DNA of 64,000 nt. Source: Centropus unirufus (lineage: Eukaryota; Chordata; Aves; Cuculiformes; Centropidae). Position numbers and translations under genes: made by a program. The notes beneath the pieces are model-generated. The model did not search any database. It saw only the letters and a list, made by a program, of their open reading frames with translations, and was not told the origin of the DNA. Location: NCBI GenBank assembly GCA_013397695.1, contig VYZI01000128.1, forward strand, positions 434,281 through 498,280, read 5' to 3'. Positions 36,840-52,000 of this stretch are shown one piece after another (position 1 is the first letter of the stretch; each line of letters starts with the position of its first letter).

Positions 36840-39800
36840 ATTTTCTAGATATTTATTCCATCTAATTTCCTTCCTTCTCCAAATTTTAGGTCAAAACCAC
36901 CAGAAAGTGACAAGTTCCACCACATCTGGTGGAAAACTAGAAATTCAACCACAAAAATTTTCTACCAAGAATTTGAGTGTAATCAAGTAATCAAATAGCT
37001 TTTTTTTTTTGATAGCGAGTGCTTTGTGCTTACAGACATGTTGCTAACAGATAACAAGAAGCCCCAATGTTAGTTACACTCATCATTTTTCTTATTAATT
37101 CAAATGATGTGAATGAAACGTGTGCACAAAAACAAAGTTGTGAATGGAAATGCAGATTTTTCTATTTATTTAATGGGATTATCTTTAGATCAGAGCCATG
37201 TTTCTATTAAGTCAATAGGAGAATTTTAATTTGATTTTTTACACAGCCCAAGCTCAGAACACTGCAATGGCTCAGATAAGTAGAAGGGAAGCTGCTGATA
37301 CAAGATGAGCTTAGGTAGTGGTGGGCTGTTTAACACAGTGAACACTCCTGAAATAACTAAAATATAGAAGTTGAAATATAGAGGAAAATATATACATGTT
37401 CTTTAAAATATATTTTACATGCCAAAATCACTATAAGAAAACCTCCTGATTTTCTTGAAGAGACAAACTATTAGGCCCATGCTGATGATGTATTTTAATT
37501 TCCTTCACAATTTATGCTTCCATTCAATCACATTTTTCTTTACTTTTGCAATTCTCAGTCTTCCTGACTACTTATACAGCCCTTGCTCTTTGACAGCACA
37601 GTTTCTATGGGTTTACTCTAAAATACCAGGGAAGAGTACATCAGTGCAACCGTTTTCTTCCATGCATAGCTGTTCCAGCAGAACAATTACAACCCTGTAA
37701 CCCCTACATGCCCACCAGCCCTGACTGGAGAACACTGCTCACACAGATTTGGAGGGGCCAATCTCTTTAGTTTCTGTTTTTTTTTTCTTTATAAACATTA
37801 TTTCAACTTCATAAAGTCTCACTTGTACCATAAGTACGAGAATGAAAGAGTATACATCAATATGCAATATAACACCTTAATGTCCTCAAATTTATTCAGC
37901 TTCCATAGGGTATTTACACCTATTTCTGAGTCTCCTCAGGCCTCTAAATTGCTCTGATACCTCTTTTTCCCAAAGACAAAATAAAAATATGCTTTATAGG
38001 TTCCTGAGACATTTCACGATACAAGAAACTGCAGCCAAACTGGTATCAGTAAAAGATACCAATAACTTCACCAGTTCCAAACTCCAATTCCTGGTTTAAT
38101 AATCATTAGCATTTCATAAATTAATTCTTCAACACAAAAGTAGGTGGCATCTGCCAAGGAGAAGTAGTTCTGCAGTGCTTCCCTCTCCTCCTGCACTGCA
38201 TTTGGATCTCCCGCATCACCTCAGATCCACTTTTTTAGTTCAACTGGAGAGGTGGTACTAGAAATCAAATTTATACATGAGCTTTACCAGCCTAAAAACC
38301 AGAGAGGGAGAGGGCAGAGCTTCTCCTTCTAGACGTTAATCTCCCAGGTGCCAACTACATCACGGCCTCACTTGTCAGCAGTAGCTGCGGCACGGCTTCC
38401 AAGAGCTCTAGGCAGACGACAAGAGAGAATCAAACAAAAGGCATTTCCATCTCAAGTGCGTTACAAACGCATTTAGCAATATTTTTGCAAATGTTTTAGT
38501 AAAGCTTTCGCAAAACTTCAGCTACAGGTTGAACACCTCCACGGGCAGCACCTTGCTCCCTGCATGAGGTAACTCAGAAATTTGGACTGGCCTTTGTAGA
38601 CCTGGCTTCATGACACTCGGATTTCATCTTTTCCAGTTCTGAGCGTGACCTTCGGCAGGGCAGTACAAGCAACCAAAACTGCTGCAACACCTCCCAAAGC
38701 GACAGCCGAGGTGGGAGAGTATGGAAAAAACTAAGCCACAAGGGCTGTACAACACAGAGTCCAGACCTTATGAACAGCCGATTTCTTTATGTTTGGGTGG
38801 GACGCCAGAATCTTCTGAGCAGCGCGGGGCTCTCAGGCAGCCACAGTGAGGCCCCAGTGCCTGGATGGATTTTGGATTGTTTATACCAGAGGACCAGCTT
38901 CCATATGGATACAGCTATTTCCTGCCTGCGAACCACTCCAACCGTTTCCCCTTCCCTCGTGCCTCTGAGAAGCACAGCACCTGTCTCCATCCTATGAAAA
39001 TGTTAATGAGGTTCGTAATATTAATAAGATGATCAGCTACACTTGCTGTCAGCCACAGGGCCCGAAAGGTTAAATATCCCTGCATCACCAGAAACCTTTG
39101 CCCTCATTTCCATAGATGCCGGCTCTTTTTAAACACTGCTTTTGGGTGCAGAGCAAGAGTGATGAGGTACAAGGCTGAAGAGCAGTGGGGACAACAGAGC
39201 AGCAGCCATGGTGGTGGAAGATGCAGACAGCACCTACCTGTGCGAAAAGTGAAAACGTACAAACACAACAGAAATTCAGGCAGGTCAGCTTTGGGGGTTT
39301 TCTTGCTCAAATGACGTGTTTTGAAGAAAAACTGTCAAGACTTGAAACAGATAAATGAATTGAGCCCTTGAAGTCATTCCAGGGATCTTTTCCTCACTCA
39401 CTCCTCACTCAGAAATGTCTCTTGGAATTGTTAAACAAATGTAACCCAGGGAATGAACTGCAATAAATAATAAACACATTGTGACCAGAAACTCACATGC
39501 TCCCACTCGAACATACACAGGGAGTATTTACCACACATGGATGTTACAACCCAAAGAAAGCGAAATTGTAGCAGTCTTAACAAACAACGGGCAACTCCAA
39601 TATCAACAATTTATTATTCAAAAGCTAGGAAAAATTGTTCTGAGTCTTCAATTCTACAATGGCAAGCATTATCATTTACTAAAAGAGACATTTCACTCAC
39701 AATCTTGACTTGTTCTTTTGGAGGATAAAAAAGGGCACAGAAGGGTGTAAGCAGGTTTTTCTTTCTCTCCAGAAGGGACTCATTCCAAAAGTAATAAAAG

Positions 39801-40825
39801 AATGCAAAGATAGAACTTGCAGTCTTGGCTTGTTATTTCAGATTATGGAATACAAACAAGTGTTCATCAATAAAGATACCAATTAGTATTTCATTAGAAC
39901 TATCTATATGGGAAAAGGCAGTTACGTGCAAGCACCCTATCTCTGATTAGATTCTGACTAATTTTAGATTAGGAAACAATCGACTAAAACTGCTGCTCTG
40001 ACAAGTTAACTATTCTAATCAACGCAGTTCTGGACAGGTATAACATCAGCCCTAAGGACAGCGCAGTGAACAAAGACATCCTGCTAACTTCTTAAATTTA
40101 CAAATGATGATGATGAAAGGGATTTGGATGGGTTACATAAACTTGCTACTATGAGAGCATTACAGTTTAATTTCCCTTTTTTTTTTTTTCCCAAACTATC
40201 ATGTACTCCTGTAACAGTACCAAAAAGAACAAATAGTCATTATAGACAGGACTGCACTGGCAAGAAAATTTAACCAACAAAAGGGTTAATTAGGGATACA
40301 AATTTTCTCAGACTGTTAATAATAGGAATGACACATAGTATGTGCCCATAAGTAATTCTCAGGTATCTTTGATCTTCAGCCCCAAGCGATTATTGTTGCC
40401 TACCATACCCTGGCCTCTGGGACTCTCTCAGAACCAGACATCTGGCTACTTTGTTGTTTTAGACTAATCTCATCCCAGGAGAGCTCAAGAAATGACACCA
40501 GGCAAGGAGGGTCCTGGCAAGGGAAAAAACATTACAGTATCAGCAGATTTTTTAGTGGACTCGAGTATCAAACTTGTCTTTAAATTTCTATAGGGATCCC
40601 GTGGCTTCTCTGCTCTCCAGCTCCATTTTCACACAGAATGCACATGATTCTGTTTTAAGAAATCATTAATCTCTTTGGAGAAGCTAATGAATGATAATCC
40701 AGGAAGGAACATGTGACAAAGGCAAATAGAAGTTTAAAAAAAACTGCAAAGAATGGGTGGATTTAATGAAGATTTTATTCAAAGGTCAACACATTTCACA
40801 ATCAACCACTGTTTTAACACCATAC

Positions 40826-40840
40826 AAAAAAAAAAAAAAA
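40826..40840. repeat. A run, 15 bases
   Basis: An uninterrupted homopolymer in intron 4. Confidence 0.8.
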
Positions 40841-43800
40841 TGAGTAGCAGATCCAAGCACTCTATTTTTCACTCATTCACAGGGTTTAGCTGACAGCACT
40901 GTTATCCTGACAGATACAATCAAGTGCCTGACTGGCTGCTCAGGGCTTAGAAACAGGGCAGTTCCCAGCACTCTGGGCCCACAAAGACAAGTTGGGTTGC
41001 AAAAACAGAGAAAGAAAAGGTTTGATTCTAAGGCCAGGCTCCCCTACCATCCAAGTCTACCTGGATTTTGCAAGAAACCATGGTCCATAAACTTCCCATC
41101 CTCCTCAAACCACTAAAGGTTACGTCATATGTGACCCTGGTAGCACGCAGCCTTGCAGGAAAAGGCCCTTTTCCAACATTATTGTTTCTATCTCCTTCCT
41201 ACAGCAGTGCTCCTACCTCCAAGGTAAGTGCACGCTTACTGCCCTTGCTTGACAGAGAGAACCAGGACACTTAGACCGGGAAGAAATCCCAGCCAAATAC
41301 ATCCAAGCAGCATCACCTTTAAGACCATGGGGTGGCACATCCATTAGCAATAAGGAAGAGGTCACTTCTGTGCGCATTGCTTCAAATCAGCCTCCGCATC
41401 TTTAACTTGTCCTTGCCAATGGAAAGCACGAAAAAAAAATGGACTATTTAAATCAATTCTCATTCTAATCCTCTTCTAAGGACAGGCTGTATGATTTAAC
41501 TTGGCCTTATTTCAAGATATTTTCAAAGTGTTCAGAAAAGAGCTCTGGAGAAACCTCTAAATCTGCCATATCACAGTAGCTCCCAAAGAAAATAAATCCC
41601 TGTCAAAACTTTTTAAAAAGTACTATAAACAGAAGCAGTTTGAAAACCATGCGCTAAGCTTTACTAGGGATGATGCCATTACAGAGCAGCCTACTTTCTT
41701 TTTGTATTTTTCATACCACAGCTATCCTTCTTTCTTCCAGCCACAACATTCCCCCAGCAGTGGGAGACACAATACCAAGTTACCCCAAAGTTTTTAGCTG
41801 TTTCCTAATGCACTGTAACAGTTGGATCAAGAAGAACAGAACCTCTGCTTCACTAGCTTTAATTACCTCGTATAAAGAGTAAAAATCTCCAGCATACTTC
41901 TGAGATATTCAGAAAAATGTGACACATTTTTTTCCTGAATATCAATGAAGCAAATTCTCCTTTTTCTTCTCAGGAAGCAAATTTGTTGTTAGACTGAATG
42001 TGAATTAGTCCAAATTCTGAAGTAGCAGCAGCATCAGGAAAAAATAAACTGATTTGTATGCTCTCTATATACAACACATGCCCAATAAATGTCTCTCTTA
42101 AAAGCTTTGCTATGATATCATAATATTCCATACTACCACAATATATATTGTATTTATTAAGAAATTGTCTACTGCAGAAAAATCCAGACTGCGGGGTAAT
42201 AACAGGTCAAACTAATAAGTTTAAAAATAGCATGTGATTGTACCAGTGGAGATGATATTCATACAAATAACAAAAAAAACCCAAAGACTACATGGAACTT
42301 TAGGGGTTTTTATGTTATGCACTGTAGAATTTTAATTCTACACCCTTGTTCTTCACTTGGCATAGAATTTGAATGGTGCATCCCACACACCTACCTTTGC
42401 CCATACTCCTTTTAAATCAACAACAATCAATACTACACACATGAACATGTAAGATCTACTTCACAAAATACACAGGAAATGAAGTTAGTCAATAAAGCAA
42501 ACAAACCCCACACTGGTTCTACATTTTAAAGATAGAAAAATACAGAGGCTACAGATATATGTTCTCAAAAAATATTTCTCAAGTGCCTAAAAGCACATTT
42601 TTGTAGGATTGTCTTAAATACTGCAGTTACAGCTTGGACATGCATATTACGGACACGTGCCATCACCAAGACTCCAACAGCTGATAAGCAAATGCTTCAG
42701 ACATAAATACTCCTCTTTTTACTCATGCTCAATGGGTATCCAAACATTGGGAGCTAATGCTCTCTAGCTGAGAGAATTATGGAATTACAGGTATTCAGTG
42801 AGGTTTTTAACAGTAAGTAAAACTCCCCACAGCAATTCTCCAAAAACTCAACAGCTGGAAGGAGCAAGCATTGAAGCATGACAGGAATGCCCACATACCC
42901 ATACAAAGGCAAATTAAGTGTGAAGAAAAACCCCAGCGAAAAAAAAATTCTTCAAACAAGATCTGTGCTACCACTTCTAATTTGGAAATCGAATGGAGTA
43001 GCGCCCATTTATCTGTCATTACAAGTGGAACAGAGAGGGGAAAAGCCATTTCCGATATTAGTAACACGTGAAACACCTCCAATCCTGGTCGACACCAAAA
43101 AGAATGGAATAACAATATTTTAAATAACAGTTCAAACCTTGATCTCACTGCAGAACCATTAATCCCACCCATGAACTAAAGTCTAACTTGGACTCCCGAT
43201 TTCAACATATACACAGAACACTGTATATACGACTATCAAAAACTCTTTCTTCTTCCCTAAACTATGACATTTAAGTCTAGCTCTACAGTTCACCTCTGAC
43301 TGTATGTATAATATGACGTTCTTCATCATTTAGACATTTTATTTCTGTATGTATGAACAAACCTAGGAAAAAAACACCCATAAACTACTTTGATGAAATT
43401 CTTCCAAGTTTTGGAGGCTGCCTTTGCCTCCAGTGAAGGCTGTAGGAAATAGGATTCTGAAGGCAGATGGAAAACCCCCACATTTCCTTCGTTGAGCAAA
43501 GTTCTACTTCTTATCTTGTAACTAAGCAGCTCATCAGCTAATAAAATGACTTTATACTCCTCTAACATCTGCACAAGGAGATAGTAGAGGAAGAGCTTAG
43601 TGACACTTCCTGATGAACACACTTTCTAAAGAAAGATAAGCAGGATTACTCCAACTTCAAAATAATGGCATACACTTAAGCCATAAATAAAGCTCCACCT
43701 TTAGCGGCATTTACAGCATGAACAATGTTATTCGTCTCTGCTCTTCGATTCTAAATTTACAGGCACAGTTTCATTTATTTGAAACAAAGACCAAATTTCT

Positions 43801-46047
43801 GAAAAGACAGAAATTGATGTATGAGGATACCAAGGACAAAAATGCAGTGCTATCCTTATTTATCTACTTAGCATCTTATGTCAACTGCACACTTTTGCAT
43901 AGAGACCACCTAAGACCAATAACTGCTTCTGGAATCCACTTACTACAAATCATACCGACCCCATTTTCATTTGTGACTCTTCCCTACACTTCCCGGTCCT
44001 TTGCTTTGAATTCAACAGAAGGGCGCCTGATTTACACCAGGCTAAAGGAGAGGAATCATGCCCAAGTTTCCAGGTACCCCCACTAGCAGCACAGGTGTTC
44101 ATTTGCTGGTAGCAGCTGGCATGTGCTAATTAGCAGGAAAGCCAAATCCAACTATTTCTAGTTTTGTAAAAACATCTAAGAAGAGAGATGGCTCAGAATA
44201 AAGTCTCAGCATGTCACAGTATGCTATAGAGGAGGAAATAACCTGGCCAAACTAAATTTTCCATTGACTTGCACCACACAATTAAGAAAGAACTTGAAGC
44301 CTGAAAAATAGATCTTTAACTCTGCTCGTATGGCAGACCTGCATTAGGTTGCAAAAGTTATTAGAGAGCTGGAAAGACACTCTTGCCTCCCACCACTCAA
44401 AAAAACAAACAAAAAAAACCAAAAAAACCCCCCAAAATTCCCCACAAGAGCTGATAAAGAAACCATGAACATAGCCTGCTGGAAGGGCTGCTAAATGAGC
44501 CGTCTACATCACATGATAAGCTGGAAAAATGAATGATTTGCCTGAGTAAAATAATCTGTAGGCAGTTAGAAGCACTGCCTGTTCCCAAGACCAGGCAGTC
44601 TAGGAAACATGAGACTACTGCACATTTCGGTGAGGGTTTGGATTAGGAAGGAAGATGACAACCACCGTGCTGTAACTGGCTGGTGGTTTGAAAGAGTAGG
44701 GAAATTAAAATCAGTGGGATCACTTAGAGACATGACAAGATGGGTACGGTGATTTATATCATGCCAAAATACTAGAGGGGGGGAGAACCGGGAAGGTGGT
44801 AAGCATAACTATGCTGCTAAAACAACAAGAAAGAAATTTTACACATTCTAAGGACAAAAATAGCTCATCTGAATCCTGCTCATAGCCCAGAGAGAGCTCA
44901 GCTGTCAAGACTCTCAGAGTACTGGGTTATAAAGTGTCATCAGGTTCTAGAAATTTATGTTTCAGTAAACCAGATCTCGTGCAGAGGATATAATTTTGAA
45001 TTTATCTACATATAGAAAAAGAAAATATTGTTACCTATAAAACTGAATTAATTTCAATGTAATATTCTAAATGCAAAGAAAATAGAAAAAGAAATTATAA
45101 GGAATCAACTAAAAGAAAACAAGGTAGGCATTTTGTTGTTATTTGCAGGAGACAACTACTCTGAGTTTTATTTGCTGGGAGTATCAGGAAGGTTTGAAAA
45201 ACCAAAGGTAGAAGCATAGACATTCGTTACTTGAGGCGTCAGGACAACAGACCCTGCACGGAGGCCTCCGAGTGACTCATTTTCAGAAGGGATTTGAGGA
45301 CAGCACTTTAAAATACTGCATATTTATCTAGGCATTCATACTTAGAAGTAACATCTATTGTTCCATGTTTCTCAGATAATAAATTGCAGATAATCAATCC
45401 CTGCAGAAGTCATTGACATGGGTGGTACAAATAGCAAAAATGTCCTGGTATCAATGGGTCACAGAGGTTTGGGGCTTCACTTAGAAAAAAAAATGCCTCA
45501 CAACTCTGCAAAAGAGGTTTTACTGCTGGGTAAAGAGAAAACAGTGTGAGAAGGCCCATTCTAAATTATTGAAGTACACACCTTGGAGAACATAGAGTCA
45601 CTCAATACAGATAAACTGGACCACTTGGACAATTAAATTACAGCAAGTATTTTTAGGATAACACATAATATTACAGAAAAGTGTTATAGGGTGGGTTTTC
45701 TCAGTTGCATGATCACAATCATTCTGAGACAAAAGCACAAGACACATCCATAGATCAGAACTGACATTTTATGTCCAACTTTAATGTTGTCCTTTCTTGA
45801 ATTACAGGAAACCTATCAATTCAGCTTATGCTTCCTCTTTTCAAAGGACTTCTAAGGAACTATGAACATATGAGAAATTTTTAGGAAAACATACTCATTT
45901 TGAAATTAATTGCTTTTCTTAAGTGGAATAAAAACTGGTAGTCACTCTTGGAGCTGGCTTTCTCTAGTTTCAGTTATAAAATCACCTTACTGTAAATCCC
46001 TTTATATTTTTTATATTTCAAAATTGATTAAATTCTCACTTGCAAAA

Positions 46048-46093
46048 TATACATATATATATAAAAATAACAAACACACACACATATATATAG
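46048..46093. repeat. AT/CA-rich microsatellite
   Basis: A compound run with TATATATATA and CACACACACATATATATA, interrupted by AAAAATAACAAA. Confidence 0.8.
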
Positions 46094-49000
46094 GTGTAAC
46101 TTTTAACACCTTTTAGCAAGTACATCCTTAAACTAGATGGCAGGATTCAAGAAAAAGAAAACACCAAAACCTTAAATTTTACCTCCAAGTGAAATGGCAA
46201 GAAAACGTGAGAATGAAAGCACAAATATGAAGGGATTCATTTTTTGCTGATGGTTGTCTAATACTCCGGTTTTAAATGCAGCAATCACTGGCAAACTTCA
46301 AGCCTTCTCCAAGCAAACAGACCGAGCTCTGTAAGCCCAGTGAACAAGTGGGTGCTGTTATTGGCAGGGAGATTTGCAAAACCCTTCCCGAGACGCGGGC
46401 ACAGAGTTCAGATTTTATACTATTGAGCAGATTTCTGTTGCTCATGGGTACCACTGAAATGCATGCACGCACACATGCAAAGCCTAGCAAAATTTAAAAG
46501 TCTGTGGAATAAAGAGAAATAAATATCCATTTCCACTGACAAGATAATAGTCTGGGTCACTAAAAACCTTAGCTCCAGTTATGCTTTTCTGCCCCGTTTC
46601 CCTTCAAACATTGATTCTTTCTGCTTTAGATGAACTATTAAAAAAATAAGGACAGAGACAATGTATGTGCGTGCCATGATAGGCTTTGATTAATTGATTA
46701 GGGACTGAAGACCACTCATGTTTACTAAATTATATTTCTATAGAAAGATTCTTGTTATTAGCTAAACAAGGTTTTGCCTGCACGCTATGACAGAGACTAA
46801 AAATCTAAGAAATTCTAAAACTCTTTACAATGCTACAACAAAATGTTGGGTTTTTTTTCATCTGAAAAGTTGAAACAAAGGCACAATGGATAGCAGTAAT
46901 TACAATGATTCTGATCTTCGCTATCTGGATTAGAGGCTGTAGGCTCCCCATCAATAATGTGAAAACCTCAGTGGATGTTTCACGCCCTAGTATTATGTCT
47001 GAGAAATAACTTTTCAGACTCCATTATGTCCGTCATGAACTTGATCTTTCACCTCTAGTGAAAATCCTTTTATAACCATAATTCTAAAGTTAATGATGAG
47101 AGATTTCATTTGCTTTCCAAGCACAGATAAAACCTTTTTGAAATACACTCTCACTGCCATGACCTTGGTCTATGACTTAAGAGTTCACCACATGTAATAA
47201 TTTACTTTGCCCCATGGGGCTCATTGAGATTTCCTTTTAAAAGGTTTTGGATATGCAGTTGAAGCCGAGACAATCACAGAGTATGCATCAAAGTATACAT
47301 CCCCGTGTACTTTACAGGCATTTTGCAACAATATCAACAAGGAAAATGAATTTAGAACACGACAAAATAGAACAAAAACGTCTAGCGAAGTAAAGTTATC
47401 CACACACCAGGAATGCAAGATTTTGCGAATATCGAGGTAACCATCGGTACTACCTGATAGAACAGGGAGTTCCAAAATTTCATGGAAGATATATGCAAAT
47501 TGGCAAATGCATTCAGGAAATATAGTGTTCCACTGAATGTATCAGCTCAAATATAATTCAATTCAAGCACAGGAATATTCTCTTTATGTACCCCATGATT
47601 ACCAGAATTGCTGCATAAGATTACCAAGTTAGTCTAAGGCTGCTTTCTCCTTGGCTGATAAGAGCTGCATTGGTTTCTTTGTTTACTCATGTAGTCCTTA
47701 CTAAATATCCCTTTATTATTAAAATTAAATGGATGAAGTCAGAACCCCAGTACCAACCTCAGTATAAGGCAAAGTTTTTTTGATCCCCTGACTCCTGGGG
47801 AAAAATTCCTTCGGAAATGTTGTTTACCTTAAATTCAGGCTCTGGATTGCAGCCCTACTCAAGAAGAACGTAGCTGCTGCCTGACAGAGGTAAGTGCACA
47901 TCAATGAATGCTAAAAGGCCAACAAGCATGACCTTGGCTCTTACCAGCTCCCACTTCACCCCCACCTCACATCACCTCACAGAGGAGCCAGGCAGTTGGT
48001 GGGAACTCCCTGGGGATGCATCCAGAGGCAGGGCAGGGATGGGAGGCAGACAGCCCAGACCTTGAGAGGTCGGGCTGAGGTGGTGAGAGGACCCAGAACG
48101 CCAGAGAAGCAAATGGTCTGGAAATGCGGCTGGTGGTGCGGGTGGATCTGGTGAGGTACTGAATGGGTTGGCAAAGATTATACTTAATGGTAAAACTTCC
48201 CCCCCATCGGACAGGTGAATAATCAGGGGCTGTCGTGCTTTCAGGGCACCTATAATAGAGCACGAATGCTCCTCTTTCAGCCGCCTGCACCTCAAAATTT
48301 CCTAGACCCTCCCACCTTCTCATAGGAACTTCCCATCTGAGTACAAGAGTTTAAGCCTCTGCTACAGTCAATCCAAGTGGTGGCGTTTCTCCTCCATCCT
48401 CGTTAATTTAGAAGTGGCAGCAGAAGTCGTGGATTTCAGACCAAAAAGGCCATATGCGCAGGGAACAAGTACAAAAATCCCAGCCAAGGAGGAAAGCACA
48501 CGGCTGTGGGGACTGCGCATCTCAAAGAGGGCTCCCAAGAGGCATGTGGCTCTTCTTCAACGAGTCCAGAAACAGTTTACCAGCAGCTTGCTTTTTTCAG
48601 ACTTCCTAACAGGGCCAATCCTTTCCCAAAACTGGAGTCCAAATAATGCTTTGAAATCAGAGCAAATTTGCAGCTCTGCTGCTCTCCACATGTTTTTGCC
48701 AAATGCTCTGATGAGCAAGTGAACAAAATGTCAGTTTAACAGAAAAATATGAACAGGAAACACTTCTAAACTATCCTAACAGTTCTACAAAACATTTTAA
48801 ATAAATTTGGGCTTAATTATATAAATAAAGGAATCTACAATTTTTTTCTGTCTGTATGTGCAGATGAGGTTTTCCTCATAGATTGCAAGGCACTTTCTTA
48901 ACATGATTGAATATAAATATTTGACAAACAACACTTTTTCATGATGGTAGAGATGAAAAAAGGATAATAAAATAAAATTCGTCTCCTTGAAAAAGAATGA

Positions 49001-52000
49001 ACTGTAAATATAATCGTAATTTTAACTGAAAATCTAGCTTCATGTTTTACCAGTATGAATTCCACAAATCAGGACTTAATACTGCACTTCCCAAAAAAGA
49101 ACTAAAGAAAACTACTTATAGAAATATTGAATTTGCAAGTCTGATCAGTTCCTTCCCACCATATTATCGCTAAACACTAAGCAAAGATATTCATAGCAGA
49201 TAAAAATGTGTCTGGCTAGAAACAATAACTTTCCCAAGTGAAATACTCTGAAGCTTTGATTTTAACACACAAAGGACAAATTTGAAAAAGGAGGAACAAT
49301 GAAACATTATCTCTTCACAAGGCAGTGTTCAGAACTTGCACATTTCAAGAACAGTAATACTACCCCTGACTAAATCCACTAAAGATATTCCTAAAGGGCA
49401 TTTTGTCTTCCCAACAGACATGTTTAACTTTGATTTGTCTGCAGTGAGCTGCAAGCAGTCAGATGTAAAAGGTACTCCTCAGATTTTAAAATGTTAGCAA
49501 TGCTTTACACGTCTTCATTCCAAACATTCTTTAAGAAAGAAATACTGAATTAATTCCAGTTTTGACAATCAATACTGTTGCATATCAGCTTTTGATAGTT
49601 TTATAAAAACATGTTTTCATTCCCGGTCTGCATGCTGGGGCCATGCAACAGCCTCCCTTCGTGCAAAAGGGTCCAGGTCCACAGAGAGAGATGAACGCAT
49701 GAACAGATGTCAACGGAACCGTCTTTATGGTTCATGGTAGAAAATAAACCACCTACAAGGAACCAATGAACCCAAACACTTTCTGTTCTGCTCTATCACT
49801 GATTTAACACCAATCCTAACATATGCAACGATTAAACACTTTGTGCTGAAATTAATACATTAGAGTTTTCTTTGAAAGCCACTGGGTGAGGGACTGCAGA
49901 ACCAGACGCGTGGCACCGAATTACAGCGCCAGCAAAGACCTGCACTGCTCTGCCAAAAGAAAGCCATTAGAAAACGATGCTTACACAGTGAAGGCTGGCA
50001 TCGTGCAGGCATTCTGCAGAATTAAGGCTGCATAAAACACCCCATTGCAAACAAATCACCTGTGACTTTATGAAGCTGTCGCTTTCAGAATAACATTTCC
50101 AGTCTTCACTGCTTTCCAAAAGACACAAAGATTGAGGAAGGGAGAGCAGGTAACGCTTTTCCACCACTGAAAAATATTCGCAATGTCTCTCTCAGACAGC
50201 CGTGAAGATTAACTATCAGAGAACACAGAAGGTGAGTTTTAGGGGGCCAGAAGATACCACTCTCTGCAAATATTTTAATAGAAGCATTACTGCTTAGTTC
50301 AAACAGTTAAAAATGCTTGTTTTGTGTAGTCAACGTGTCTTATACAGCACTCCCTGCTAAATAAAGGAAGCTCTTGCACACTGGAATTTTACACTGAATT
50401 AACCAGCAGACCAAGACAGATATAAGATCACCTTGCTTTAAAAGGCCATTTTTGTCAAGCATGAGAGCAAGACTCCTCTGCTGTCCTGGCTTCTTCATGT
50501 CACAAACAGCTTTCAGGGTCACTGAATGTCCCAGCGGAGGCAAAAAAATGGGCTCCTCAGCCAAGCACTTTAGAACAGCAACAGCAAAGTCTCTGAAAAC
50601 ACTCTTAAAAAGTCAGATCCAGGACATTTGTGCAAACGCCATTAAAAAAACCACAAGGCTGTGATGACCCCTGGTAGTTTCCAGCCAGAGCCCAACCCGT
50701 TTGGCATAATTTAAACAGACCATTTCACAACTTTTTAGGTTATGGCAGAGCTGCTACAACCACCCCAGATTTGGGACAGCTGAAGATGAACAAGGGTCCA
50801 AGCTCTGTGTCATATGTCTAACAACACATAATGCTGTGCAGGTAAGAGATTCAATATATTTGCTAACACTTCCCAAATCTCTTGCACTCCCAGGAGTGGA
50901 GAAGACAGGCTTTTTCCACTGGACACCTCAGGAGCCATGTGAAATACCCTGAGTTAGAGGGTACTGGCAAACAAGGACAAAATTAGATCATTTATAACTC
51001 AACAATTGACGCCTTAGGATAGTAAAGCGACTGCTTTGCAAAGGTGTTAGGAGAACGTGAAACTTCATACAAACTGTTGGTACGGAGTTTGGGGATGAAG
51101 TGCTCGAATATGGGGATCTTGGAAGTCTCATTTCTAGCCTGAATTTTCTTCCATCAAATTGTGATCAGAGCTGAATGCCTTTGAAAATTCCTTGGATGCT
51201 GAACAGTTTTAATAGTGGCTCTGTATTAGAACTATTAGTGATAAATGAAAAAAGAACAGTGAGAGAGTGATAAAAAAAGAAGATTCCACAATTGCTTTGG
51301 GTTACAGAAGACTTGAGAAGATGATGAAGAACTCCAGAGATATCTAATGGAGCTGTGTGACTGGGACACATTATAGTGATGAAATTCATATTGTAAGTAA
51401 TAATTTGGGCTATTCCTATGCATTGATGGATATAAAATGCACTCACCACTCAGGGAAGGAAAAAACCCTAAGTGTCAATAAATAGTTCAATAAAAACCAT
51501 CTGCTCAAAGCACAGTAATGATAAAAGAAAAGTAAACTCTGAGGATACATAAAAAATTAGACTGTAATACTAGAATAGAGTGCTCCTATGTACATACAAG
51601 GCTTATGCTGACACAGTTAATTTTTTATATTTGTACATGCAAAGTACAGGCATCTTCCCTAAATTTTTCTTCTGACACCCACATATGTTTTCCAGAGACT
51701 ACAATGTAGTGCCTAATGGTAAGATTAGTTGCATCTTCGTTTAGAACTATTTAATTTGTGTGGGCAGCCCAAAAAATTATTACCTAGGAAACGAAACCTC
51801 CACATTTCCATTAAAGGCTTTATCCTCTTACAGTACAAACTTCAAAAACAATAGAAATTACTTACCCTTTAGTAAACAAAACCTAAAAATATTAATATTT
51901 TATGTCCAACTTGGAAATCAAATCTTAGACAACACTACTGTAAATTTTTATTTACATTCAGAGAAGAAAAAACTATATTTTAGAAGACAATTAAACATCA

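Noticed and set aside
47967..48323. Three overlapping minus-strand open frames in different frames
   Set aside because: Stops are rare here because the patch is GC-rich. Several open frames at once point to composition rather than coding.
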